From positions 1,674,001 to 1,738,000 of the forward strand of contig NZ_CP026372.1 in the NCBI RefSeq assembly GCF_002953135.1: DNA of 64,000 nt, in the 5' to 3' direction. Of this stretch, positions 1-8,406 are shown piece by piece. Positions within the stretch are counted from its first letter, which is position 1, and every line of letters starts with the position of its first letter. The notes below the pieces were generated by a model. It saw only the letters and a list, made by a program, of their open reading frames with translations, ran no database searches and was not told the origin of the DNA. The DNA comes from Sphingobium sp. SCG-1 (lineage in GTDB: Bacteria; Pseudomonadota; Alphaproteobacteria; Sphingomonadales; Sphingomonadaceae). A program made the translations under genes and the position numbers.

Positions 1-237
1 CTGTTCGACAGCGTGCGCGGCGTGGGGTTGATGCTGGGCCTGAAGCTCAAAGACACAGCGGAAGCGCGCAGCTTCGTCGCCCATCTGCGCGACAATCACG
101 GGCTGCTGACGGTGTCCGCAGGGCAGAACGTAATCCGTATCCTGCCGCCGCTGGTGATCGAGGAAAGCCACATCAGCGAATGTGTCGAACGCCTGTCCGC
201 AGGTGCACGGAGCTTCAAGGTGCCGCAAGCGGCCTAA
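1..237 (+). CDS. argD: Acetylornithine aminotransferase, C-terminal fragment
   Basis: The open frame is already running at base 1, so the N-terminal part, including the PLP-lysine region, lies outside the window. The 78 visible residues match the end of class III PLP aminotransferases of the ArgD type: the GVGLMLGLKL strand, the LLTVSAGQNVIRILPPL segment that closes the active site, and a short helical tail. ArgD makes N-acetylornithine in arginine synthesis. Its neighbour argF acts later in the same pathway, which supports ArgD over other class III aminotransferases. The two genes are separated by a palindromic repeat. Confidence 0.88.
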   Translation: MFDSVRGVGLMLGLKLKDTAEARSFVAHLRDNHGLLTVSAGQNVIRILPPLVIEESHISECVERLSAGARSFKVPQAA

Positions 238-245
238 TCATTCGC

Positions 246-342
246 TCAATCCGTTCGTTTCGAGCAGCTTCGAGCGAAGTCGAGAAGCGCCTGTCGAGAA
301 CTTAGGTTCCTACACTAGTTCTCGACAGGCTCGAACGGAACG
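246..342. repeat. Palindromic REP-like element between argD and argF
   Basis: A perfect 13-base inverted repeat (CCTGTCGAGAACT at 290-302, its complement at 317-329) sits inside a longer imperfect one. The outer arms are CCGTTCGTTTCGAGC at 251-265 and GCTCGAACGGAACG at 329-342. The motif TTCGAGCGAAGTCGAGAA lies in the left arm. Such TTCTCGACAGGCTCGAACGG units are, from memory, scattered in sphingomonad intergenic regions. No second copy was seen in this window. Confidence 0.6.
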
Positions 343-370
343 ATGGGGGATGCCAAGAGGATTGGCGACT

Positions 371-1297
371 ATGACCAGACATTTCCTGAACCTGTCCGAT
401 GCGGGCGGCGACGCCGTTGCCGCGATGATTAACGACGCGATCGACCGGAAGGCTGCGCGCATAGGCTGGCCGAAGGGCAAGGTCGATGCCGACGCACCGC
501 TCGCCGGGTACACCCTGGCGATGATATTCGAGAAAAACTCTACCCGGACGCGCGTGTCCTTCGACATGGCGGTTCGTCAGCTTGGCGGCACGAGCATCGT
601 CTTGGACGGCGGATCGACCCAGTTGGGACGCGGTGAATCAGTCGCCGATACGGCGCGCGTCCTCTCGCGGATGTGCGACGCGATCATGATCCGCACCGAC
701 GATCATGCCAAGATCGAGGAAATGGCGCATCATGCTACCGTTCCCGTCATCAACGGCCTCACCGATATGTCGCATCCCTGCCAGATCATGGCGGACCTGC
801 TGACGGTGATCGAGCATGGCGTGGCGTTGCCGGGCAGCGAATGGGCGTGGCTGGGCGATGGCAATAACGTGCTGCACTCGATTATCGAAGCGGCGGGCCT
901 GATGAAGTTCAACGTGCGCATCGGCGTGCCGCAGGGCTATGAACCCGACCCGCGCTTCGCCGAGGAAGCGACAGGGCGGGGTGCAAAAATCAGCCTGTCG
1001 CGCGATGCCAATGAAGTCGCGCGCGGGGCAGATATCATCGTCACCGACACCTGGATATCGATGGGGCAGGAGCATGCCCACAACAAGCTCGCCGCGATGA
1101 TGCCCTATCAGGTCGATGCCGCGCTGATGGCGCAGGCGAAGCCGAACGCGAAGTTCCTGCACTGCCTGCCCGCCCATCGCGGCGAGGAAGTGACCGATGA
1201 GGTGATCGACGGGCCGCAATCGCTGATCTGGGACGAGGCGGAGAACCGTCTGCACGCGCAGAAGTCCGTGCTGCTCTGGGCGCTTGGAAAGCTGTAG
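371..1297 (+). CDS. argF: Ornithine carbamoyltransferase
   Basis: This enzyme makes citrulline from ornithine and carbamoyl phosphate. The 308-residue product has the carbamoyl-phosphate motif STRTR at residues 57-61, a DMSHPCQ segment, and the ornithine-loop motif HCLPAHRG near the C-terminus. Length and motifs are normal for the family. The frame is open further upstream. I chose ATG 371 because MTRHFLNLSD is the usual N-terminus; an in-frame ATG at 350 would add seven residues and is the main alternative. It probably follows argD in one transcription unit, with the palindromic repeat in the spacer. Confidence 0.95.
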   Translation: MTRHFLNLSDAGGDAVAAMINDAIDRKAARIGWPKGKVDADAPLAGYTLAMIFEKNSTRTRVSFDMAVRQLGGTSIVLDGGSTQLGRGESVADTARVLSRMCDAIMIRTDDHAKIEEMAHHATVPVINGLTDMSHPCQIMADLLTVIEHGVALPGSEWAWLGDGNNVLHSIIEAAGLMKFNVRIGVPQGYEPDPRFAEEATGRGAKISLSRDANEVARGADIIVTDTWISMGQEHAHNKLAAMMPYQVDAALMAQAKPNAKFLHCLPAHRGEEVTDEVIDGPQSLIWDEAENRLHAQKSVLLWALGKL

Positions 1298-1371
1298 GGC
1301 GTTCCTATATTTCCGGTTCGCTACAAAGCGCGTCGTTCCACTTCGCGGGACGACGATGACAGGACTTTGAT

Positions 1372-2292
1372 TTGCCTACTTCCATCGATCTCGACCAGGC
1401 CATCGGCTTCAGCATACCATCGCGCCATGTCCGGGGCCGCCTCGTGCGGCTGGGGCCGGTGCTGGACGAAGTGCTGGCCGCGCATGCCTATCCGCCACCG
1501 ATCGAGCGGCTGCTGGCGCAGGCGCTGGTCATTGCGGCGTTGCTCGGGTCGACGTTGAAGCATGTCGACGGGCAATTGACCCTTCAGGCGCAGACAGAGG
1601 CGGGCGTCGTCAGCTTGCTGGTAGCCGACTATCAGGCCGGGGCCGTGCGCGGCTATGTGCAGTTCGATGCGGACCGGCTGGCCGAGCTTGGCACCGATCC
1701 CACGCTGTTCGGGCTGTTCGGCAAGGGTTATCTTGCGATCACCTTCGATCAGGCCGCACCTGCGGAAAATGGCGGCGCGTCGCGCTATCAGGGTATCGTC
1801 CCGCTGGAGGGCGAGTCGCTCGGCAAGGCGGCGGAGCATTATTTCTCGCAATCCGAACAGATCCCGAGCTTCGTGCAGATCGGCACGCGGCACGATGCGA
1901 ACGGCAAATGCCTCGCCGCAGGAGTGCTCCTGCAGCATATGCCGGAGGGGGAAGTGGGGCGCGAGCGCTTGCATGTCCGCCATAACCATCCCGAATGGGA
2001 GCATGTGCAGGCTTTGGCCGAAACGCTGAAGGACGAGGAACTGACAGACGACAGCCTGCCTTTGTCGGACATCGTGTGGCGCCTGTTCCACGAGGAAGAG
2101 GAAGTGCGCGTGACGGACCCGGCGAAGATCGCCAAGGGATGCCGATGCAATTTCGAGCATATCCGCGACGTGATCTCCCGCTTTCCGGCAAGCGAGCGCG
2201 CGGACATGGCGGACGAAGAGGGGCAGATCAACGTCGATTGCGCTTTCTGTTCGCGGATATTCCCGATCGCACTGGTCAGCTTCGCTAACTAA
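1372..2292 (+). CDS. hslO: Redox-regulated chaperone Hsp33
   Basis: Hsp33 is a cytoplasmic holdase activated by oxidation of a four-cysteine zinc site. The 306-residue protein keeps that site near its C-terminus as CRC followed about 30 residues later by CAFC (the CXC...CXXC pattern). The N-terminal domain has the typical segments FDADRLAELG and DPTLFGLFGKGYLAIT. The start is a TTG, with an AGGAC ribosome-binding sequence just upstream; no ATG or GTG in frame gives a better N-terminus. It lies 74 bases after argF. Confidence 0.93.
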   Translation: MPTSIDLDQAIGFSIPSRHVRGRLVRLGPVLDEVLAAHAYPPPIERLLAQALVIAALLGSTLKHVDGQLTLQAQTEAGVVSLLVADYQAGAVRGYVQFDADRLAELGTDPTLFGLFGKGYLAITFDQAAPAENGGASRYQGIVPLEGESLGKAAEHYFSQSEQIPSFVQIGTRHDANGKCLAAGVLLQHMPEGEVGRERLHVRHNHPEWEHVQALAETLKDEELTDDSLPLSDIVWRLFHEEEEVRVTDPAKIAKGCRCNFEHIRDVISRFPASERADMADEEGQINVDCAFCSRIFPIALVSFAN

Positions 2293-2425
2293 ACATCGTT
2301 ACGATTGCGGCAGGATCGTGGAGCGGTGGCTATCAAGTCGCCACAATCCTGTGCGAAGGGAAAGACTGCAAGGGGTGACGGAGCGCGGTACGCCGAAAGG
2401 CACGCGCCAGTGGGATTTAGGTATA

Positions 2426-2836
2426 ATGATCTGCTCGTTTTTACGCGTGGCGATAGCCGGTGCGGTTATGTGCGTGGCCTTGAGCGGGGCAGGGCATCCT
2501 TTGCCGGTCGCGTCTCCGCCTAAGGAACTTGCCGCTCTCGAATCGGGTCAATGGGTGCTGAAAGATCGGGAAACGGGGCGCGAGCGGCGTTTGTGCCTGG
2601 GCGACAGGCGCCAGCTATTGCAGTTGCGTCAGGTGCGGCACCAATGCGCACGCTTCGTCGTGACGGACTCGGAGCGGCAGGTGTCGGTCACCAACGATTG
2701 CGGCGCAGCGGGCAATGAACGGACGGACATTCGCATCGAGACCCCGCGCCTGTTCCAGCTCCAGTCGCAGGGCATTGCCGATGGCGCGCCATTTGCCGCA
2801 GCCATCGAAGGCCGGCACGTCGGCATCTGCCGCTGA
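2426..2836 (+). CDS. Small secreted protein of unknown function
   Basis: I do not recognise a characterised function. The 136-residue product begins with a hydrophobic signal-like segment (MICSFLRVAIAGAVMCVALSG). The mature part holds four cysteines (LCLGD, HQCARF, NDCGAAG and a terminal GICR), which could form disulfides in the periplasm. The pattern GQWVLKDRETGRERRLCLGD resembles small secreted DUF3617-like proteins of alphaproteobacteria, but that is recollection. The frame is open upstream to 2318; ATG 2426 was chosen because it puts the signal sequence at the N-terminus. It lies between hslO and queC. Confidence 0.7.
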   Translation: MICSFLRVAIAGAVMCVALSGAGHPLPVASPPKELAALESGQWVLKDRETGRERRLCLGDRRQLLQLRQVRHQCARFVVTDSERQVSVTNDCGAAGNERTDIRIETPRLFQLQSQGIADGAPFAAAIEGRHVGICR

Positions 2837-2892
2837 CGGCACAGCGCGGCGCCGGTCTTGCGCGGCGTGGCTCGCGGGAGTAGCGGACGGGC

Positions 2893-3585
2893 ATGTCACA
2901 TCAATCTAACAGCTTCGCCGTCATCTTGCTGTCCGGCGGGCTGGATTCCATGGTCGCAGGCGGCCTGGCGCGCGAGGCGGGGCACCGGCTCTTCGCGCTG
3001 ACCATCGACTATAATCAGCGCCATCGAGTCGAGTTGCAGGCAGCGACGCGGGTCGCCAGCGCCCTGAATGTCATGTCGCACATCGTTCTGCCGCTGGACC
3101 TCTCAGCGTTCGGCGGATCGGCGCTCACTGCCGATATCGCGGTTCCGAAAGGCGGCGTCGGCGCGGATATCCCGGTGACCTATGTGCCTGCGCGCAACAC
3201 GATTTTCCTCTCGCTGACGCTGGGCTTTGCCGAAGTCACGGGCGCGCAGGACATCTATATCGGCGTCAATGCGCTCGATTATTCGGGTTACCCCGACTGC
3301 CGCCCCGAATTCATCGAGGCGTTTCAGGCAATGGCCGCCCTCGCCACCAAGGCCGGGGTGGAGGGCAAGCCCGTGCGGATCAACGCGCCGCTCCAACATA
3401 TGAGCAAGGCCGATATCGTCCGCGAAGCCGACCGTCTCGGGTTGGACGCGGGGATGAGCTGGTCCTGCTACGATCCCACGCCCGATGGTTTGCATTGCGG
3501 ATCGTGCGATAGCTGCCGCCTGCGCGCCAAGGGCTTCGAAGAGGCGGGCCTGCCCGATCCGACCCGCTACGCCGTAAAGCCGTGA
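2893..3585 (+). CDS. queC: 7-cyano-7-deazaguanine synthase
   Basis: QueC makes preQ0 from 7-carboxy-7-deazaguanine, ammonia and ATP in queuosine synthesis. The 230-residue protein starts with the PP-loop SGGLDS at residues 14-19. It ends with the zinc-binding cysteines in SCYDP and HCGSCDSC. The middle carries YVPARNTIFLS and GVNALDYSGYPDCRPEF, which are standard for the family. It is followed four bases later by queE, so the two are co-transcribed. No preQ1-type aptamer is apparent in the short upstream gap. Confidence 0.96.
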   Translation: MSHQSNSFAVILLSGGLDSMVAGGLAREAGHRLFALTIDYNQRHRVELQAATRVASALNVMSHIVLPLDLSAFGGSALTADIAVPKGGVGADIPVTYVPARNTIFLSLTLGFAEVTGAQDIYIGVNALDYSGYPDCRPEFIEAFQAMAALATKAGVEGKPVRINAPLQHMSKADIVREADRLGLDAGMSWSCYDPTPDGLHCGSCDSCRLRAKGFEEAGLPDPTRYAVKP

Positions 3586-3589
3586 TCCG

Positions 3590-4222
3590 ATGAGCTATGC
3601 GGTCAAGGAAATGTTCCTCACCTTGCAGGGGGAGGGGATGCAGGCCGGGCGACGCGCGGTGTTCCTGCGTTTCGCGGGCTGCAACCTGTGGTCGGGGCGG
3701 GAAGTCGACCGCGCGACGGCCGTCTGCCACTTTTGCGATACCGATTTCGTCGGCACGGACGGCTTGGGCGGCGGCAAGTTCGCCGATGCTGCCCAGGTCG
3801 TGGCGGCGGTGGCGGGCTTCTGGGGCACGGGCATGGCGGGCCGGTACATCGTCCTGACGGGGGGTGAGCCGATGCTTCAGGTGGATGATGCGCTGGTCGA
3901 TGCGCTGCACTCCGCCGGGTTCGAGATTGCGATCGAAACCAACGGCACGCTGCCCGTGCATCCCGGCATCGACTGGGTCTGCGTCAGCCCGAAGGCGGGA
4001 AGTGAGGTCGTGCAGACATCAGGCAATGAATTGAAGCTGGTATGGCCGCAACCGGGGAGCGATTACGAAGCCATGGAGCGCTGGTCATTTGCGCACTGGC
4101 TGATCCAGCCGATGGACGACATTCGTGGCGTCCAGAATGTCGAAGACGCGATCGCGTTCGTCATGGAGCGGCCGCAATGGCGGCTCACGCTCCAGACGCA
4201 CAAGACATTGGGCCTGCGCTAA
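3590..4222 (+). CDS. queE: 7-carboxy-7-deazaguanine synthase (radical SAM)
   Basis: QueE is a radical SAM enzyme that makes 7-carboxy-7-deazaguanine, the substrate of QueC encoded just upstream. The 210-residue protein has the LQGEG motif at 12-16 and cluster cysteines at C31, C46 and C49. This is a CX14CX2C spacing rather than the classic CX3CX2C. The long spacing is a known variant of QueE in some proteobacteria. TGGEPMLQ and IAIETNGT follow as in the family. Start ATG 3590 is four bases after the queC stop. Confidence 0.95.
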   Translation: MSYAVKEMFLTLQGEGMQAGRRAVFLRFAGCNLWSGREVDRATAVCHFCDTDFVGTDGLGGGKFADAAQVVAAVAGFWGTGMAGRYIVLTGGEPMLQVDDALVDALHSAGFEIAIETNGTLPVHPGIDWVCVSPKAGSEVVQTSGNELKLVWPQPGSDYEAMERWSFAHWLIQPMDDIRGVQNVEDAIAFVMERPQWRLTLQTHKTLGLR

Positions 4223-4228
4223 GGACCG

Positions 4229-4921
4229 TCAGCCGGCCGGCTTCTTGGCGGCCTCTGCATCCCAGCGCGCCTTACAACTGGTGAGCAACTTGCCCTTCTT
4301 CCAGCACTCGTCGTTAAGCGGTGGAATAGCGGCCGTATAGCTGGACCCCGGCGTGCCAAAGTAGCGCTCGCCGGTCAGGACCAGCGACTTCTTGAGTTCG
4401 CCCATGCGCCTGCGGGCAAGGTCGATCAGCGCGCCGCGATTGGCAAAGATCGCATCGCGTCCGATGGAACCCGCCGTCTGGCAGAAATTGCGCTGCGCCT
4501 GCACCGTCGAATAGCCGGAATAGATGCGCGTGCCATATTGATCGAGCGCCTGCTGGCCGGGCTTGCCCTTGCCAGCCGTACGCTGGAAATATTTGCCGAG
4601 GGTGTCGAAGGCTGTCTGCAACTCCTTGTTATGATGCGCGATCATGGCGTTGTAATTGGACACCGTCAGCAACGTCGGCTCGAAATCGCACTGTAGCGCC
4701 GCGACGTTCAACGCCGCGCGCAGGTTCCAGACGAGGCCCGCGTTCAGTTCATCAGGCGTCGCATCGGGCAGGTTCAGCCCCAGGCTCGGCTCAGCGCCAG
4801 TGACAGGCGGCGTGGACAGGTCCGGCGGCGACCAGAAGAATTGCGCCTGTGCAGGCTGGGCGGCGACGGCACAGAATAATGCTGTGGCGAGCAGGGCAGG
4901 GCGGATGGAGGGACGCATCAC
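4229..4921 (-). CDS. Secreted protein of unknown function
   Basis: The 230-residue product has a clear signal peptide (hydrophobic LLATALFCAVAAQ, then a PAQAQ cleavage region) and is probably periplasmic. The mature part is mainly helical with scattered cysteines (LQCDFEP, NFCQTAG, DECWKKG, TSCKARW), which suggests disulfide bonds. I recognise no named domain; it resembles conserved hypotheticals of sphingomonads. It is convergent with queE, with only six bases between the stops, and no operon partner is evident. Confidence 0.75.
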   Translation of the reverse strand: MMRPSIRPALLATALFCAVAAQPAQAQFFWSPPDLSTPPVTGAEPSLGLNLPDATPDELNAGLVWNLRAALNVAALQCDFEPTLLTVSNYNAMIAHHNKELQTAFDTLGKYFQRTAGKGKPGQQALDQYGTRIYSGYSTVQAQRNFCQTAGSIGRDAIFANRGALIDLARRRMGELKKSLVLTGERYFGTPGSSYTAAIPPLNDECWKKGKLLTSCKARWDAEAAKKPAG

Positions 4922-5027
4922 TCTTCACTAATCCTTGATTATCGGCGGCTTTTCGCCTGCACTATCGCAATGATGGCAGGCTGTCAGCGTCCCTGTGCAA
5001 GAACGCGACGAATGGAGCGGAAAAGCT

Positions 5028-5327
5028 TTACTGGTCCGCTATGACTTCAGTGTCGGCGGCGTTTCCTGCCGGTTCGGCTGCGTTCGCGCCAGCCTTGGAC
5101 TTGGGCGCAGACGCCGCGCCACTGTCGTTGGAAGGCGTCATCGCCGTGCCTTCCGATTTTACCCCGTCCAGATCGGTCATGGCATCCGAAGCGGTGCCAT
5201 CGACGACTTCAAGATCCTTCATCGCGACGCTGTTCGTGCTTTCGCTGCTTTTGCCTCCGCAGGACGCGAGCGACAGCGCCATGGCCGTAAACATTATGGT
5301 GCGTCGCGCGTTCGGCAATGACTTCAT
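5028..5327 (-). CDS. Small lipoprotein of unknown function
   Basis: A 99-residue protein with a type II signal: basic start (KSLPNARR), hydrophobic stretch and lipobox LASC, so Cys23 would be the lipidated residue. The rest is low-complexity and rich in Ala, Ser, Asp and Gly with no recognisable domain. It is likely anchored in a periplasm-facing membrane. The start codon is ATG at 5327. It lies in the same direction as lipB (upstream on this strand) and the secreted protein that ends at 4229. Confidence 0.65.
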   Translation of the reverse strand: MKSLPNARRTIMFTAMALSLASCGGKSSESTNSVAMKDLEVVDGTASDAMTDLDGVKSEGTAMTPSNDSGAASAPKSKAGANAAEPAGNAADTEVIADQ

Positions 5328-5414
5328 CCTGTGCTCCCGGAGGGCTATGCTTTGTGCGTGACCTTAACGGGCGGTTAGGCTTCGTCAAGCTCGTGGGTTT
5401 ACGGGCAAGTAAGC

Positions 5415-6083
5415 TTACCGTCCGCATCGCCCAAGGCGAGCAAGGAATGCGCCGGAGCGTGCTTGAAGCGCGGAGTCGAAGTCGGATAGCGGCACATGCC
5501 TGCCTAGGGCGGCGAGGCTGGTGACAGGAAATTCCGCGATGCCACATGGCACGATGCCGCTAAAATGGGACAGGTCCGGATCGACATTGACGGAAAAGCC
5601 ATGGATCGTGACCCACTTCCGAACGCGCACGCCGATCGCGCCGATCTTCGCTTCGTGCCCGTCTCGGTCGTCGGTCCAGATGCCGATGCGGCCCTCTGCC
5701 CGGCGCGCTTCGACACCTAAGTCGCCCAGCGTGTCGATCACCCAGCCTTCGAGATTATGGACGAAATTGCGGATGTCCTTGCCCCGCTTGCCAAGGTCCA
5801 GCGTCAGATAGCCGACGCGCTGCCCCGGCCCATGATAGGTGTAGCGTCCGCCGCGTCCGGCGTCATAGACCGGGAAGCGCGGGTCGAGCAGTTCCGCGAC
5901 ATCAGCGCTGGTCCCGGCCGTGTAGAGCGGCGGATGCTCCAGCAACCAGATGCGCTCGGGCGCATTGCCGGCTGCGACGGCTGCGGCACGTTCCTCCATG
6001 TCGGCCAGCGCCTCTGGGTAGGGAACAGGCGCATCGCTGCGCCGCCATTCGACAGTGTCCTGTGTTGTCTCGGAATGATCCAT
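5415..6083 (-). CDS. lipB: Octanoyl-[ACP]:protein N-octanoyltransferase
   Basis: LipB moves octanoyl groups from acyl carrier protein to lipoyl domains, the first step of lipoate synthesis. The 222-residue product shows RGGRYTYHGPGQ, the catalytic lysine region KIGAIGVRVRKWVT, HGFSVN, and the catalytic cysteine in IVPCGI. The frame continues 41 codons upstream. I chose ATG 6083 because it yields a family-typical length and leaves a 70-base divergent promoter space before the membrane protein at 6154. Confidence 0.95.
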   Translation of the reverse strand: MDHSETTQDTVEWRRSDAPVPYPEALADMEERAAAVAAGNAPERIWLLEHPPLYTAGTSADVAELLDPRFPVYDAGRGGRYTYHGPGQRVGYLTLDLGKRGKDIRNFVHNLEGWVIDTLGDLGVEARRAEGRIGIWTDDRDGHEAKIGAIGVRVRKWVTIHGFSVNVDPDLSHFSGIVPCGIAEFPVTSLAALGRHVPLSDFDSALQARSGAFLARLGRCGR

Positions 6084-6153
6084 GCGCCTTTCTTGACTTG
6101 CCATTGCGCCGCGATCAAGGGTTGCCCTTACCTCAAAGGGAAGTAGCGGGACA

Positions 6154-6960
6154 ATGAAGCCTCTTTCGATCGGCAGGGCGTGGGAAGAAACGGTCGTGTT
6201 CATCAAGCGCGAAGGCGGGCTGCTGTTTCCGGTCGCTTTCGTGTTTCTCGCGCTGCCTCCGGTAATATTTCAGCAGCTAATACCTGCCTCAGTAACGGAT
6301 TGCCTGAGGCAGATGGGAGACCGCAAAACTGCAATATTGGCATTTCAGGCTATTCCCCCCGGCTTCTGGCTAGGCTTCGCCCTCATGGTTGCAATCAGTG
6401 TCATCGGCGTTCTTGCCATCTATGCGCTCGCCGTGCGTCCGGGGATCAGCGTTGGCGAGGCCATGAAACTTGGGTTGCAACGTTTACCCGTGTTGATCGG
6501 GGCGGGATTGCTCGTCACGATGGGAGGCGGAGCTGTCGTTATCGTGCTGACTGTCTTGGCGGGGCTGATCAGCATCGTTGTAGGCATGGCGGCGGTCACC
6601 GCTCTCCTGACGGTCGTGGTCTTCGCCGCGCTAGGCTTTGTCGGCGTGCGCCTTTTTTTGCTGAATGCCGTAGTGATTGATCGTCCGGTGACGCCGCTCG
6701 ACGCCGTTCGCCAAAGTTGGGCGCTGACGCGCGGCCAATTTTGGCGGCTTGCTGGGTTCATCATCGTTTTAGTCTTTCTGGTCACTATAGTGCAGACTGC
6801 AACCCAATCGGTGTTCGGCGTTATCGGTGGGCTGGTCGGCGGCCCCGATATCGCAGTGCTGGTCGCGGGACTGGCGACGGCTGCCCTATCCGCCGTCATC
6901 CAGGTCTATGTCATGGTGATGACGGCGCGGATCTACCGTCAGCTTGAGGGCACCGCCTGA
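6154..6960 (+). CDS. Polytopic membrane protein, GDPD membrane-domain-like
   Basis: A 268-residue integral membrane protein with about six hydrophobic segments (roughly 21-44, 70-93, 112-141, 142-171, 199-219 and 225-255). The conserved-looking stretch VVIDRPVTPLDAVRQSWALT followed by RGQFWRL resembles the membrane domain found beside glycerophosphodiester phosphodiesterases and in related uncharacterised proteins. There is no catalytic domain, so no enzymatic role is assigned. It is divergent from lipB, and its end overlaps the convergent acetyltransferase gene by 22 bases. Confidence 0.75.
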   Translation: MKPLSIGRAWEETVVFIKREGGLLFPVAFVFLALPPVIFQQLIPASVTDCLRQMGDRKTAILAFQAIPPGFWLGFALMVAISVIGVLAIYALAVRPGISVGEAMKLGLQRLPVLIGAGLLVTMGGGAVVIVLTVLAGLISIVVGMAAVTALLTVVVFAALGFVGVRLFLLNAVVIDRPVTPLDAVRQSWALTRGQFWRLAGFIIVLVFLVTIVQTATQSVFGVIGGLVGGPDIAVLVAGLATAALSAVIQVYVMVMTARIYRQLEGTA

Positions 6961-7541
6961 GCAAGTAGCGGAACATGCGGCGCGGCGTCGCGGGGCAGGA
7001 CGCCGAAATGCCGCGGGTCGTCGAACGTCTCCACCGCACGGCCAAAGGGCACGAACCCGGACTTGATGTAGAAATTGAGCGCCGAGGGATGATCGAGCGT
7101 ACAGGTATGCACCCAGAACCGCTCGACGCCCCTGCGCCAGGCCAGCATATTGGCCTGCGCCATCAGCCAGCGGCCATTGCCCTGTCCGGTAAGTTGCGGC
7201 ACCAGCCCGAAAAAGGCGAGTTCGCAATCGGGTGCGGTCCGGAAGTCTAGTTCCAGCAGGCCGATTTCTATGCCCGGCGGATCGCACACTGCATAGATCT
7301 CCACAGCAGGATCGTGGATTACGGCTTCCACCGCTTCGTCCGGTAGCACGAGGCGCGAGAACCAGAGCCACGGCTCTCCGACGCGGCGGAACAGCGTGCG
7401 ATATTTCTCCAGGGCGGGCGTCTTCCATCGGACCAGCCGCAGAGGCGAAGGCGACATGGCGGTCAGCTTCGGCTTTGCGCGCATTTCCAGATGCGTGACG
7501 ACCGCCGCTACCTGGCGCGGATCGACTGGCTGCAACGCCAT
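6939..7541 (-). CDS. GNAT family N-acetyltransferase
   Basis: A 200-residue acetyltransferase-fold protein. The acetyl-CoA loop is visible as LVPQLTGQGNGRWLM (pattern QxxGxG), followed by WVHTCTLDHPSALNFYIKSGF, the usual last helix and strand of GNAT enzymes. The substrate is unknown. It is the last gene of a trmL-hemF-GNAT operon, one base after hemF. Tight coupling to hemF is common among alphaproteobacteria but does not reveal the substrate. Confidence 0.88.
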   Translation of the reverse strand: MALQPVDPRQVAAVVTHLEMRAKPKLTAMSPSPLRLVRWKTPALEKYRTLFRRVGEPWLWFSRLVLPDEAVEAVIHDPAVEIYAVCDPPGIEIGLLELDFRTAPDCELAFFGLVPQLTGQGNGRWLMAQANMLAWRRGVERFWVHTCTLDHPSALNFYIKSGFVPFGRAVETFDDPRHFGVLPRDAAPHVPLLAQAVPSS

Positions 7542-7542
7542 G

Positions 7543-8406
7543 TCAGCTCCAGTTGGCGCGGGGCGGCAAGCTCATCAATATCGCATCGATGTTGCCGCCG
7601 GTCTTGAGACCGAAGAGCGTTCCGCGATCATGGACGAGATTGAACTCGGCATAACGCCCGCGCCATTCGAGCATCTGCTCCTCCTCGGCCGGCGTGAAGG
7701 GCATGTGCATCCGCTTGCGGACGATAGGCGGATAGGCCGCGAGGAAGGCGTCTCCCACCGACTGCGTCAGCGCAAAATCGGCTTCGAAATCGCCATCGCG
7801 ATGATCGTAGAAAATGCCGCCCACGCCCCGATGCACGCCGCGATGGGGGATGTAGAAATAGTCGTCCGCCCATTTCTTGAAGGCGGGATACAGGGCGGGA
7901 TCATGCGCATCGCAGGCGTTCTGGAAAGTCCGATGGAACGCTGCGGTATCTTCTGCATAGGGAATCGGGGGGTTAAGGTCTGCGCCGCCGCCGAACCAGC
8001 GCTTCGTCGTAACCAGGAAGCGCGTGTTCATATGCACCGCGGGCACATGCGGGTTCGCCATATGCGCGACCAGGCTGATGCCGGTGGCGAAGAAGGAGGG
8101 GTCGTCTCCGGCGCCGTGGATCGACCTGGCGAACTCGGGCGAGAATGCGCCGCCGACTGTCGAGACGTTGACGCCCACCTTCTCGAACACCTTGCCCTTC
8201 ATGACGCCGCGCACGCCGCCGCCGCCTTCACCGGGGGCAAGACCTTCAGCCTCGCGATTCCATGCCGTGTAGGTGAAGCTGGCATCGCTGCCCGCCTCGC
8301 GCTCGATCGCCTCGAACTCGGCGCAAATCCGGTCGCGCAGGGATTCGAACCAGTCGCGTGCGCGTTGCTGCTGTGCATCCAATGCCAAGGCTGCCGTCTC
8401 GATCAT
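7543..8406 (-). CDS. hemF: Oxygen-dependent coproporphyrinogen III oxidase
   Basis: HemF converts coproporphyrinogen III to protoporphyrinogen IX using oxygen, a late step of haem synthesis. The 287-residue protein has family hallmarks: GGGGVRGVMKGKVFEKVGVN, VHMNTRF, WFGGGADLNPP, KKWADDYFYIPHR and EFNLVHDRGTLFGL. Its start overlaps the trmL stop by four bases (ATGA). Haem supply suits the cytochrome bc1 operon that starts divergently nearby, although HemF serves all haem proteins. Confidence 0.97.
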   Translation of the reverse strand: MIETAALALDAQQQRARDWFESLRDRICAEFEAIEREAGSDASFTYTAWNREAEGLAPGEGGGGVRGVMKGKVFEKVGVNVSTVGGAFSPEFARSIHGAGDDPSFFATGISLVAHMANPHVPAVHMNTRFLVTTKRWFGGGADLNPPIPYAEDTAAFHRTFQNACDAHDPALYPAFKKWADDYFYIPHRGVHRGVGGIFYDHRDGDFEADFALTQSVGDAFLAAYPPIVRKRMHMPFTPAEEEQMLEWRGRYAEFNLVHDRGTLFGLKTGGNIDAILMSLPPRANWS

